Assembly: GCA_032718475.1 (NCBI GenBank) | Contig: JAUCBJ010001728.1 | Coordinates: 1 to 64,000 of the forward strand | Length of the DNA stretch: 64,000 nt | Reading direction: 5' to 3' | DNA from: Nemertoderma westbladi | Lineage: Eukaryota; Xenacoelomorpha; Nemertodermatida; Nemertodermatidae | Part shown: one piece after another, positions 1 to 7,599 of the stretch | How the letters are laid out: each line of letters begins with the position of its first letter | Numbering within the stretch: the first letter of the stretch is position 1 | Notes under the pieces: model-generated | The model's input: the letters and a program-made list of their open reading frames with translations, nothing else | Told to the model about the DNA's origin: nothing | The model's database searches: none | Made by a program: the position numbers and the translations under genes

Positions 1-3000
1 TTAGTCGGTTAACCAAGCGATTAGCTAACCCTTTACCTATTTAGTCGGTTAACCAAGCGATTAGCTAACCCTTTACCTATTTAGTCGGTTACCCAAGCGA
101 TTAGCTAACCCTTTACCTATTTAGTCGGTTAACCAAGCGATTAGCTAACCCTTTACCTATTTAGTCGGTTAACCAAGCGATTAGCTAACCCTTTACCTAT
201 TTAGTCGGTTAACCAAGCGATTAGCTAACCCTTTACCTATTTAGTCGGTTAACCAAGCGATTAGCTAACCCTTTACCTATTTAGTCGGTTAACCAAGCGA
301 TTAGCTAACCCTTTACCTATTTAGTCGGTTAACCAAGCGATTAGCTAACCCTTTACCTATTTAGTCGGTTAACCAAGCGATTAGCTAACCCTTTACCTAT
401 TTAGTCGGTTAACCAAGCGATTAGCTAACCCTTTACCTATTTAGTCGGTTAACCAAGCGATTAGCTAACCCTTTACCTATTTAGTCGGTTAACCAAGCGA
501 TTAGCTAACCCTTTACCTATTTAGTCGGTTAACCAAGCGATTAGCTAACCCTTTACCTATTTAGTCGGTTAACCAAGCGATTAGCTAACCCTTTACCTAT
601 TTAGTCGGTTAACCAAGCGATTAGCTAACCCTTTACCTATTTAGTCGGTTAACCAAGCGATTAGCTAACCCTTTACCTATTTAGTCGGTTAACCAAGCGA
701 TTAGCTAACCCTTTACCTATTTAGTCGGTTAACCAAGCGATTAGCTAACCCTTTACCTATTTAGTCGGTTAACCAAGCGATTAGCTAACCCTTTACCTAT
801 TTAGTCGGTTAACCAAGCGATTAGCTAACCCTTTACCTATTTAGTCGGTTAACCAAGCGATTAGCTAACCCTTTACCTATTTAGTCGGTTAACCAAGCGA
901 TTAGCTAACCCTTTACCTATTTAGTCGGTTAACCAAGCGATTAGCTAACCCTTTACCTATTTAGTCGGTTAACCAAGCGATTAGCTAACCCTTTACCTAT
1001 TTAGTCGGTTAACCAAGCGATTAGCTAACCCTTTACCTATTTAGTCGGTTAACCAAGCGATTAGCTAACCCTTTACCTATTTAGTCGGTTAACCAAGCGA
1101 TTAGCTAACCCTTTACCTATTTAGTCGGTTAACCAAGCGATTAGCTAACCCTTTACCTATTTAGTCGGTTAACCAAGCGATTAGCTAACCCTTTACCTAT
1201 TTAGTCGGTTAACCAAGCGATTAGCTAACCCTTTACCTATTTAGTCGGTTAACCAAGCGATTAGCTAACCCTTTACCTATTTAGTCGGTTAACCAAGCGA
1301 TTAGCTAACCCTTTACCTATTTAGTCGGTTAACCAAGCGATTAGCTAACCCTTTACCTATTTAGTCGGTTAACCAAGCGATTAGCTAACCCTTTACCTAT
1401 TTAGTCGGTTAACCAAGCGATTAGCTAACCCTTTACCTATTTAGTCGGTTAACCAAGCGATTAGCTAACCCTTTACCTATTTAGTCGGTTAACCAAGCGA
1501 TTAGCTAACCCTTTACCTATTTAGTCGGTTAACCAAGCGATTAGCTAACCCTTTACCTATTTAGTCGGTTAACCAAGCGATTAGCTAACCCTTTACCTAT
1601 TTAGTCGGTTAACCAAGCGATTAGCTAACCCTTTACCTATTTAGTCGGTTAACCAAGCGATTAGCTAACCCTTTACCTATTTAGTCGGTTAACCAAGCGA
1701 TTAGCTAACCCTTTACCTATTTAGTCGGTTAACCAAGCGATTAGCTAACCCTTTACCTATTTAGTCGGTTAACCAAGCGATTAGCTAACCCTTTACCTAT
1801 TTAGTCGGTTAACCAAGCGATTAGCTAACCCTTTACCTATTTAGTCGGTTAACCAAGCGATTAGCTAACCCTTTACCTATTTAGTCGGTTAACCAAGCGA
1901 TTAGCTAACCCTTTACCTATTTAGTCGGTTAACCAAGCGATTAGCTAACCCTTTACCTATTTAGTCGGTTAACCAAGCGATTAGCTAACCCTTTACCTAT
2001 TTAGTCGGTTAACCAAGCGATTAGCTAACCCTTTACCTATTTAGTCGGTTAACCAAGCGATTAGCTAACCCTTTACCTATTTAGTCGGTTAACCAAGCGA
2101 TTAGCTAACCCTTTACCTATTTAGTCGGTTAACCAAGCGATTAGCTAACCCTTTACCTATTTAGTCGGTTAACCAAGCGATTAGCTAACCCTTTACCTAT
2201 TTAGTCGGTTAACCAAGCGATTAGCTAACCCTTTACCTATTTAGTCGGTTAACCAAGCGATTAGCTAACCCTTTACCTATTTAGTCGGTTAACCAAGCGA
2301 TTAGCTAACCCTTTACCTATTTAGTCGGTTAACCAAGCGATTAGCTAACCCTTTACCTATTTAGTCGGTTAACCAAGCGATTAGCTAACCCTTTACCTAT
2401 TTAGTCGGTTAACCAAGCGATTAGCTAACCCTTTACCTATTTAGTCGGTTAACCAAGCGATTAGCTAACCCTTTACCTATTTAGTCGGTTAACCAAGCGA
2501 TTAGCTAACCCTTTACCTATTTAGTCGGTTAACCAAGCGATTAGCTAACCCTTTACCTATTTAGTCGGTTAACCAAGCGATTAGCTAACCCTTTACCTAT
2601 TTAGTCGGTTAACCAAGCGATTAGCTAACCCTTTACCTATTTAGTCGGTTAACCAAGCGATTAGCTAACCCTTTACCTATTTAGTCGGTTAACCAAGCGA
2701 TTAGCTAACCCTTTACCTATTTAGTCGGTTAACCAAGCGATTAGCTAACCCTTTACCTATTTAGTCGGTTAACCAAGCGATTAGCTAACCCTTTACCTAT
2801 TTAGTCGGTTAACCAAGCGATTAGCTAACCCTTTACCTATTTAGTCGGTTAACCAAGCGATTAGCTAACCCTTTACCTATTTAGTCGGTTAACCAAGCGA
2901 TTAGCTAACCCTTTACCTATTTAGTCGGTTAACCAAGCGATTAGCTAACCCTTTACCTATTTAGTCGGTTAACCAAGCGATTAGCTAACCCTTTACCTAT

Positions 3001-3762
3001 TTAGTCGGTTAACCAAGCGATTAGCTAACCCTTTACCTATTTAGTCGGTTAACCAAGCGATTAGCTAACCCTTTACCTATTTAGTCGGTTAACCAAGCGA
3101 TTAGCTAACCCTTTACCTATTTAGTCGGTTAACCAAGCGATTAGCTAACCCTTTACCTATTTAGTCGGTTAACCAAGCGATTAGCTAACCCTTTACCTAT
3201 TTAGTCGGTTACACCCAAGCGATTAGCTAACCCTTTACCTATTTAGTCGGTTAACCAAGCGATTAGCTAACCCTTTACCTATTTAGTCGGTTAACCAAGC
3301 GATTAGCTAACCCTTTACCTATTTAGTCGGTTAACCAAGCGATTAGCTAACCCTTTACCTATTTAGTCGGTTAACCAAGCGATTAGCTAACCCTTTACCT
3401 ATTTAGTCGGTTAACCAAGCGATTAGCTATCCCTTTACCTATTTAGTCGGTTAACCAAGCGATTAGCTAACCCTTTACCTATTTAGTCGGTTAACCAAGC
3501 GATTAGCTAACCCTTTACCTATTTAGTCTGTTAATCAAGCGATTAGCTAACCCTTTACCTATTTAGTCGGTTAACCAAGCGATTAACTAACCCTTTACCT
3601 ATTTAGTCGGTTAACCAAGCGATTAGCTAACCCTTTACCTATTTAGTCGGTTAACCAAGCGATTAGCTAACCCTTTACCTATTTAGTCGGTTAACCAAGC
3701 GATTAGCTAACCCTTTACCTATTTAGTCGGTTAACCAAGCGATTAGCTAACCCTTTACCTAT
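1..3762 (+). repeat. 40-bp satellite, 94 tandem units, resembling amplified 3' splice-site modules
   Basis: Head-to-tail 40-bp units phased on TTAGTCGG. Units between 121 and 3200 (77 of them) look identical base for base. Variants seen are an A-to-C change at 92, a 2-bp insertion near 3211-3214, and substitutions at 3430, 3529, 3535 and 3586. Each unit holds two 8-bp palindromes (GGTTAACC and TTAGCTAA), a CTAAC branchpoint-like motif, and the tract CCCTTTACCTATTTAG ending in AG. The bases after AG (TCGGTTAACCAAGCGATT) read SVNQAI, then a stop codon follows within the unit. The myosin exon starts in register with the next unit and reads SVNSAI. The array reaches the left edge of the window, so its full length is unknown. 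It contains no gene. Confidence 0.97.
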
Positions 3763-3766
3763 TTAG
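3745..3766 (+). promoter_or_regulatory. Predicted branchpoint, pyrimidine tract and 3' splice site of the myosin exon
   Basis: The last complete satellite unit supplies the acceptor for the exon. CTAAC at 3747-3751 fits the animal branchpoint consensus, with the presumed branch A at 3750. CCCTTTACCTATTT follows, and AG is at 3765-3766. The branch A lies only 16 bases before the G of AG, which is short for a metazoan branchpoint, so an upstream unit may supply the working branch site. The acceptor position is supported by the reading frame: an in-frame TAG lies at 3764-3766, and myosin-like residues begin at once after it. Confidence 0.7.
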
Positions 3767-4018
3767 TCGGTTAATTCGGCGATTCGCAAAGACACCGACG
3801 ACCTTATCATCGGTGTTTTGGACATTTATGGGTTCGAAATATTTCAGAAGAACGGCTTCGAACAGTTCTGCATTAACTTTGTAAACGAAAAACTCCAGCA
3901 AATTTTTATTGAGTTGACTCTGAAGGCGGAACAAGAGGAATATGTTCAAGAAGGCATTAAATGGAAACCTATTGAATACTTTAATAACAAAGTTGTTTGT
4001 GACCTTATAGAAAACAAG
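3767..4018 (+). CDS. Myo1e: Internal exon of a class I unconventional myosin heavy chain (MYO1E/MYO1F-like motor domain)
   Basis: The exon encodes 84 residues with no stop or frameshift, in phase 0 at both ends. Class I myosins are actin-based ATPase motors with a membrane-binding tail; long-tailed forms act in endocytosis and at the cortex. Visible motor elements in order are the helix SVNSAIRKD (1-9), the strand LIIGVL, switch II DIYGFE (19-24, which senses the ATP gamma-phosphate), the relay helix (about 31-56, including [17 protein letters not shown]), and the following EQEEY and EYFNNK blocks. The wording of the relay region and of CDLIENK is typical of MYO1E/MYO1F rather than MYO1B, C or D. 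A TTG at 3818 is not a start codon: conserved residues continue upstream to 3767. No other exon of the gene is in the window, so the protein cannot be completed here. Whether the locus is an expressed gene or a captured exon is unproved, but the clean frame and both splice sites favour a working exon. Confidence 0.92.
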
Positions 4019-4024
4019 GTGAGT
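4019..4024 (+). promoter_or_regulatory. 5' splice donor GTGAGT of the myosin exon
   Basis: The coding sequence ends GAA AAC AAG and is followed by GTGAGT, a near-consensus U1 site (AAG|GTGAGT). Reading past it gives VS and then a stop at 4025-4027, which fits an exon end. MYO1E proteins continue differently after this lysine, as expected if the next residues lie in another exon. Confidence 0.88.
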
Positions 4025-4111
4025 TGACATATGGAACACTTTAATCTATTCTAGACCACACCAACGGCATGTCATTGACACATAGTTAGTTTTCCAAGTT
4101 CCTTATATGGC
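4025..4111. other. Start of intron, apparently single-copy
   Basis: AT-rich sequence between the splice donor and the foldback element. No repeat, open frame or motif was recognised in it. It is one of only two stretches in the window that look single-copy and non-coding; the other is 6314-6600. Confidence 0.6.
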
Positions 4112-4477
4112 TGTATTTAATGGCAGTGATTTTTTTTTATGTCCTTTTCTTTGACTTTTTTGTCCTTTTTTTTTACGAATTATGCATAATGACTTTTGTT
4201 GTCCTTTTAATGACTTTTATTGTCCTTTTAATGACTTTTTATCTATGTATTTCTTCAAACTGTCAGACTGCTGATTTCTGGACAGTCAGACAGTTGATTT
4301 CACTATGCCTGTGCCAAAACATTCCATGATTCCATGATTTATAGACTATGAGATAGATTTCCATATGCGCCTGTGGTAAAAAGACTCTATATTTAATAGT
4401 TCGTGGTTGTTGTCGATAATCGATTACCACATGACGTAGCAAAACACTCATTTTATAGCCAAAAACAATTACCAATT
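4112..4477 (+). repeat. Left outer inverted arm of the foldback element
   Basis: This is the reverse complement of about 5871-6313. Shared blocks include the T-rich GTCCTTTT motifs, the block CTGTCAGACTGCTGATTTCT, the CCATGATTCCATGATTTATA block, and the sequence before the 68-bp array (AAACACTCATTTTATAGCC). Two 21-bp units (4188-4208 and 4209-4229) sit near the outer end. The block corresponding to the 62-bp duplication of the right arm is present once here, at about 4262-4323. No gene. Confidence 0.85.
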
Positions 4478-4932
4478 GATGGAAAGGAGCAGGTTAAGGC
4501 CGAGTTTTCTAACCAAAACAATAAACGATCACTTAACTAATTGAGGGAAAGGAGCAGGTTACAGAGGCGGGATTTTCTAACCAAAACAATAAACGATCAC
4601 TTAACTTATTGAGGGAAAGGAGCAGGTTACAGAGGCGGGATTTTCTAACCAATACAATAAACGATCATTTAACTAATTGAGGGAAAGGGACAGGTTACAG
4701 AGGCGGAATTTTCTAACCAAAACAATAAACGATCATTTAACTAATTGAGGGAAAGGGGCAGGTTACAGAGGCGGCATTTTCTAACCAAAACAATAAACGA
4801 TCATTTAACTAATTGAGGGAAAGGAGCAGGTTACAGAGACGGGAGTTTCTAACCAAAACAATAAACGATAACATTACCAATTGAGAGAAAGGAGCAGGTT
4901 ACAGCCCAGGCGTTGATTTCCTAACGCAATAA
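4478..4932 (+). repeat. Left-arm 68-bp tandem array, 7 copies
   Basis: Copies begin with GAGGGAAAGGAGCAGGTT or a close variant at 4478, 4543, 4611, 4679, 4747, 4815 and 4883. The spacing is 65 bp once and then exactly 68 bp. Each copy continues through TTTCTAACCAAAACAATAAA and an ACGATCA/ACGATAA block. The last copy diverges after CAGGTTACAGCCCAGGCG and leads into the core. Copies vary by point changes only. Confidence 0.93.
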
Positions 4933-5254
4933 TTTTTATTGTCCGTTTAAATCCTTTTTTTGTCCTTTTTTTTAATTTTTTATGTCCTCCAAAAATCTAA
5001 TGCCTTCCATGCTACCGGTTCCATGAATGGTTCCATGCTACCGGTTTCTCTACTGCTGTTCTCTCAGGCTATCAGTACCGGTATTAGTATATATAGCACT
5101 ATTTTGCTGTATTGTATGTACAGATGTAGGTATAAAGCAGGTATTTCTGTATTTTAGTACCGGTACCGGCACCGGTACTGCTGTGTAGGCCTACTGTGTA
5201 GCCTACCATTTAAATACGGTACTGGTAGGCCTAACGGCTGACCGGTTGTTTTGG
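4933..5254. other. Central core of the foldback element, rich in ACCGGT and AGGCCT palindromes
   Basis: No long open frame and no pairing with the arms beyond T-rich GTCCTTTT motifs at its left side. TTCCATGCTACCGGTT occurs twice (5005-5020 and 5031-5046). AGTACCGGT and ACCGGTACT form a perfect inverted pair around 5156-5179, and GTAGGCCTAC is a perfect 10-bp palindrome near 5187. TATATATAG near 5089 resembles a TATA box but nothing downstream suggests a transcript. This would be the loop if the element folded into a hairpin. Confidence 0.6.
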
Positions 5255-5870
5255 TTAGAAAATTCCACCTCTGTAACCTGCTCATTTCCCCCGCCTCTGT
5301 AACCTGCTCCTTTCCCTCAATTAGTCAAGTGATCGTTTATTGTTTTGGTTAGGAAATCAACGCCTGGGCTGTAACCTGCTCCTTTCTCTCAATTGGTAAT
5401 GTTATCGTTTATTGTTTTGGTTAGAAAATACCGTCTCTGTAACCTGCTCCTTTCCCTGATTTGGTAAAGTGACTGTTTATTGTTTTGGTTAGAAAATCCC
5501 GCCTCTGTAACCTGCTCCTTTCCCTCAATTAGTTAAGTGATCGTTTATTGTTTTGGTTTGGAAATCCCGCCTCTGTAACCTGCTCCTTTCTCTCAATTGG
5601 TAATGTTATCGTTTATTGTTTTGGTTAGAAAATCCCGTCTCTGTAATCTGCTCCTTTCCCTGTTTTGGTAAAGTGACTGTTTATTGTTTTGGTTAGAAAA
5701 TCCTCCTCTGTAACCTGCTCCTTTCTCTCAATTGGTAATGTTATCGTTTATTGTTTTGGTTAGAAAATCCCGTCTCTGTAACCTGCTCCTTTCCCTGATT
5801 TGGTAAAGTGACTGTTTATTGTTTTGGTTAGAAAATCCGGCCTTAACCTGCTCCTTTCCTTCAATTGGTA
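5255..5870 (-). repeat. Right-arm 68-bp tandem array, 10 copies, inverted
   Basis: Reverse complement of the left-arm array. The AACCTGCTC core (AATCTGCTC in one copy) occurs at 5275, 5301, 5373, 5441, 5509, 5577, 5645, 5712, 5780 and 5845. Most steps are 68 bp; the first is 26 bp, a truncated copy. At least three subtypes occur, marked by CTCAATTAGTTAAGTGATCG, CTCAATTGGTAATGTTATCG and TGATTTGGTAAAGTGACTG, and they partly alternate. The copy closest to the outer arm matches the outermost left-arm copy (TTAAGGCC), as expected of a true inverted structure. Confidence 0.93.
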
Positions 5871-6313
5871 ATTGTTTTTGGCTATAAAATGAGTGTTTTG
5901 CTACGACATGTGGTAATCGATTATCGACAACAACCACAAACTATTAAATTTAGAGTCTTTTACAACAGGCGCATATGGAATTCTATCTCATAGTCTATAA
6001 ATCATGGAATCATGGAATGTTTTGGCACAGGCATAGTGAAACCAACTGTCCGACAGAACAGAAATCAACAAATTTTGAATGTTTTGGCATAGGCATGTTA
6101 AAATCAACTGTCTGACAGTCCAGAAATCAGCAGTCTGACAGTTTGAAGAAATACATACATAAAAAGTCATTAAAAGGACAACAAAAGTCATTAAAAGGAC
6201 AACAAAAGTCATTAAAAGGACAACAAAAGTCATTATGCACAATTCGTAAAAAAAGGAGGACAAAAAAAGTCAAATAAAAGGACATAAAAAATCACTGCCT
6301 TTATTAAATTACA
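5871..6313 (-). repeat. Right outer inverted arm of the foldback element
   Basis: Reverse complement of 4112-4477 at high identity, with two length differences. First, a 62-bp segment starting GAATGTTTTGGCA is duplicated (6015-6076 and 6077-6138, diverged from each other). Second, the 21-bp unit AAAAGGACAACAAAAGTCATT-type occurs three times here (6172-6192, 6193-6213, 6214-6234) against two on the left. No gene. Confidence 0.85.
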
Positions 6314-6600
6314 AAGTGACTCAGAATCTGCTGAATGCGGTTTGCTTGCTTAGATTCTTGCCCCCCACCCCCCCCCCCCCCCCACACTCATCCTTTCCAA
6401 TCCCCCTGCCACCAACTGCTGTAGCTGAACAATACTAACACTGCAATCGTTCTGCTGTTGTCATAGTATAGCCCACATTAGCATCATAATATACGTTCAA
6501 TTTGAGATACCATAAAGAAATAACTATATACGTTGGTGTTCACTTTATAGCACGGCATGCCGTTGCGGCACGAGTGATATTATCGTTTAATAACAAAACG
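6314..6600. other. Spacer with poly-C tract between the foldback element and the minisatellite
   Basis: Apparently single-copy. It holds six C, one A and then sixteen C at 6361-6383, followed by a pyrimidine-rich stretch to about 6410. The palindrome CGGCATGCCG lies near 6553-6562. No reading frame or exon with similarity to myosin was recognised on either strand. Confidence 0.6.
6361..6383 (+). repeat. Poly-C homopolymer tract (C6-A-C16)
   Basis: Twenty-two cytosines interrupted by one adenine at 6367. The C strand could form an i-motif and the opposite strand a G-quadruplex. The exact length is likely to be unreliable in sequencing. Confidence 0.95.
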
Positions 6601-6604
6601 AACT

Positions 6605-6662
6605 CATACATAGTAAATGTATGGAGTAGGGACCGAACGAGGGCATACATAGTAAATGTATG
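6605..6662 (+). repeat. Boundary monomers with a perfect CATACAT/ATGTATG hairpin
   Basis: The first two units (39 bp apart) read CATACAT-AGTAA-ATGTATG at 6605-6623 and 6644-6662, a perfect 7-bp stem with a 5-base loop. From the third unit on, the array has CATTCAT in place of CATACAT, which leaves a T:T mismatch in the stem. The second unit also has GGGCATAC where later units have AGAGGCATTC. Confidence 0.9.
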
Positions 6663-7599
6663 GAGTAGGGAAAGAACGTAGAGGCATTCATAGTAAATGT
6701 ATGGAGTAGGGAAAGAAGAACGTAGAGGCATTCATAGTAAATGTATGGAGTAGGGAAAGAACGTAGAGGCATTCATAGTAAATGTATGGAGGAGGGAATG
6801 AAGATCGTAGAGGCATTCATAGTAAATGTTTGGAGGAGGGAAAGAACGTAGAGGCATTCATAGTAAATGTATGGAGTAGGGAATGAAGATCGTAGAGGCA
6901 TTCATAGTAAATGTATGGAGGAGGGAAAGAACGTAGAGGCATTCATAGTAAATGTATGGAGGAGGGAAAGAACGTAGAGGCATTCATAGTAAATGTATGG
7001 AGTAGGGAAGAAGATCGTAGAGGCATTCATAGTAAATGTATGGAGTAGGGAAAGAACGTAGAGGCATTCATAGTAAATGTATGGAGTAGGGAGAGAACGT
7101 AGAGGCATTCATAGTAAATGTATGGAGGAGGGAAAGAACGTAGAGGCATTCATAGTAAATGTATGGAGTAGGGAAAGAACGTAGAGGCATTCATAGTAAA
7201 TGTATGGAGTAGGGAAAGAACGTAGAGGCATTCATAGTAAATGTATGGAGTAGGGAAAGAACGTAGAGGCATTCATAGTAAATGTATGGAGTAGGGAGAG
7301 AACGTAGAGGCATTCATAGTAAATGTATGGAGGAGGGAAAGAACGTAGAGGCATTCATAGTAAATGTATGGAGTAGGGAAAGAACGTAGAGGCATTCATA
7401 GTAAATGTATGGAGTAGGGAGAGAACGTAGAGGCATTCATAGTAAATGTATGGAGGAGGGAAAGAACGTAGAGGCATTCATAGTAAATGTATGGAGTAGG
7501 GAGAGAACGTAGAGGCATTCATAGTAAATGTATGGAGGAGGGAAAGAACGTAGAGGCATTCATAGTAAATGTATGGAGTAGGGAAAGAACGTAGAGGAA

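Larger units (their letters stand above)
4112..6313. mobile_element. 2.2-kb foldback element with long inverted arms, non-autonomous
   Basis: The left arm (4112-about 4932) and right arm (about 5255-6313) are reverse complements across most of their length, with differences in tandem copy number. Outer ends pair as GGCAGTGATTTTTT at 4122 with AAAAAATCACTGCC ending at 6299; pairing weakens but continues to TGTA (4112-4115) and TACA (6310-6313). Long inner stretches also pair, for example CGATAATCGATTACCACATG in the left arm. There is no transposase-like reading frame. Flanks show TTTAAT on the left and TTTATT on the right next to the strong ends, a possible imperfect target duplication. The structure fits a foldback transposon or large MITE-like element, but the family is not identified. 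A local inverted duplication is the main alternative. Confidence 0.75.

Noticed and set aside
1-3762. Telomeric repeat, because units contain CTAACCC
   Set aside because: CTAACCC occurs once per 40-bp unit among unrelated sequence, not as tandem hexamers, and the array ends in a myosin exon.
3818-4027. Independent 69-residue gene starting at TTG 3818
   Set aside because: Conserved myosin residues continue upstream to 3767, the end is a splice donor, and TTG starts are not expected in an animal nuclear gene.
3755-4039. Minus-strand frame of 94 codons opposite the exon
   Set aside because: It is the antisense shadow of the conserved myosin exon.
5085-5105. Promoter with a TATA box in the foldback core
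   Set aside because: TATATATAG alone in AT-rich DNA, with no downstream reading frame, is not enough support.
4120-6263. Short frames inside the foldback element (4120, 4263, 4960, 5728, 5988)
   Set aside because: They are low-complexity or repeat-derived, the arms give near-mirrored peptides, and none resembles a transposase.
4117-6307. piggyBac-type element, because TTAA lies near both ends
   Set aside because: TTAA is 1 bp from the strong inverted end on the left but 4 bp on the right, TTAA is common in AT-rich DNA, and the ends do not begin with the usual C/G triplet.
6565-6575. cDNA-library adapter remnant (CGGCACGAG)
   Set aside because: Only about nine bases match and the adapter's EcoRI part is missing; a chance match is likely.
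4478-6700. Common origin of the 68-bp foldback unit and the minisatellite, both with GAGGGAAAG
   Set aside because: The shared stretch is about nine purine-rich bases and the rest of the units does not align.
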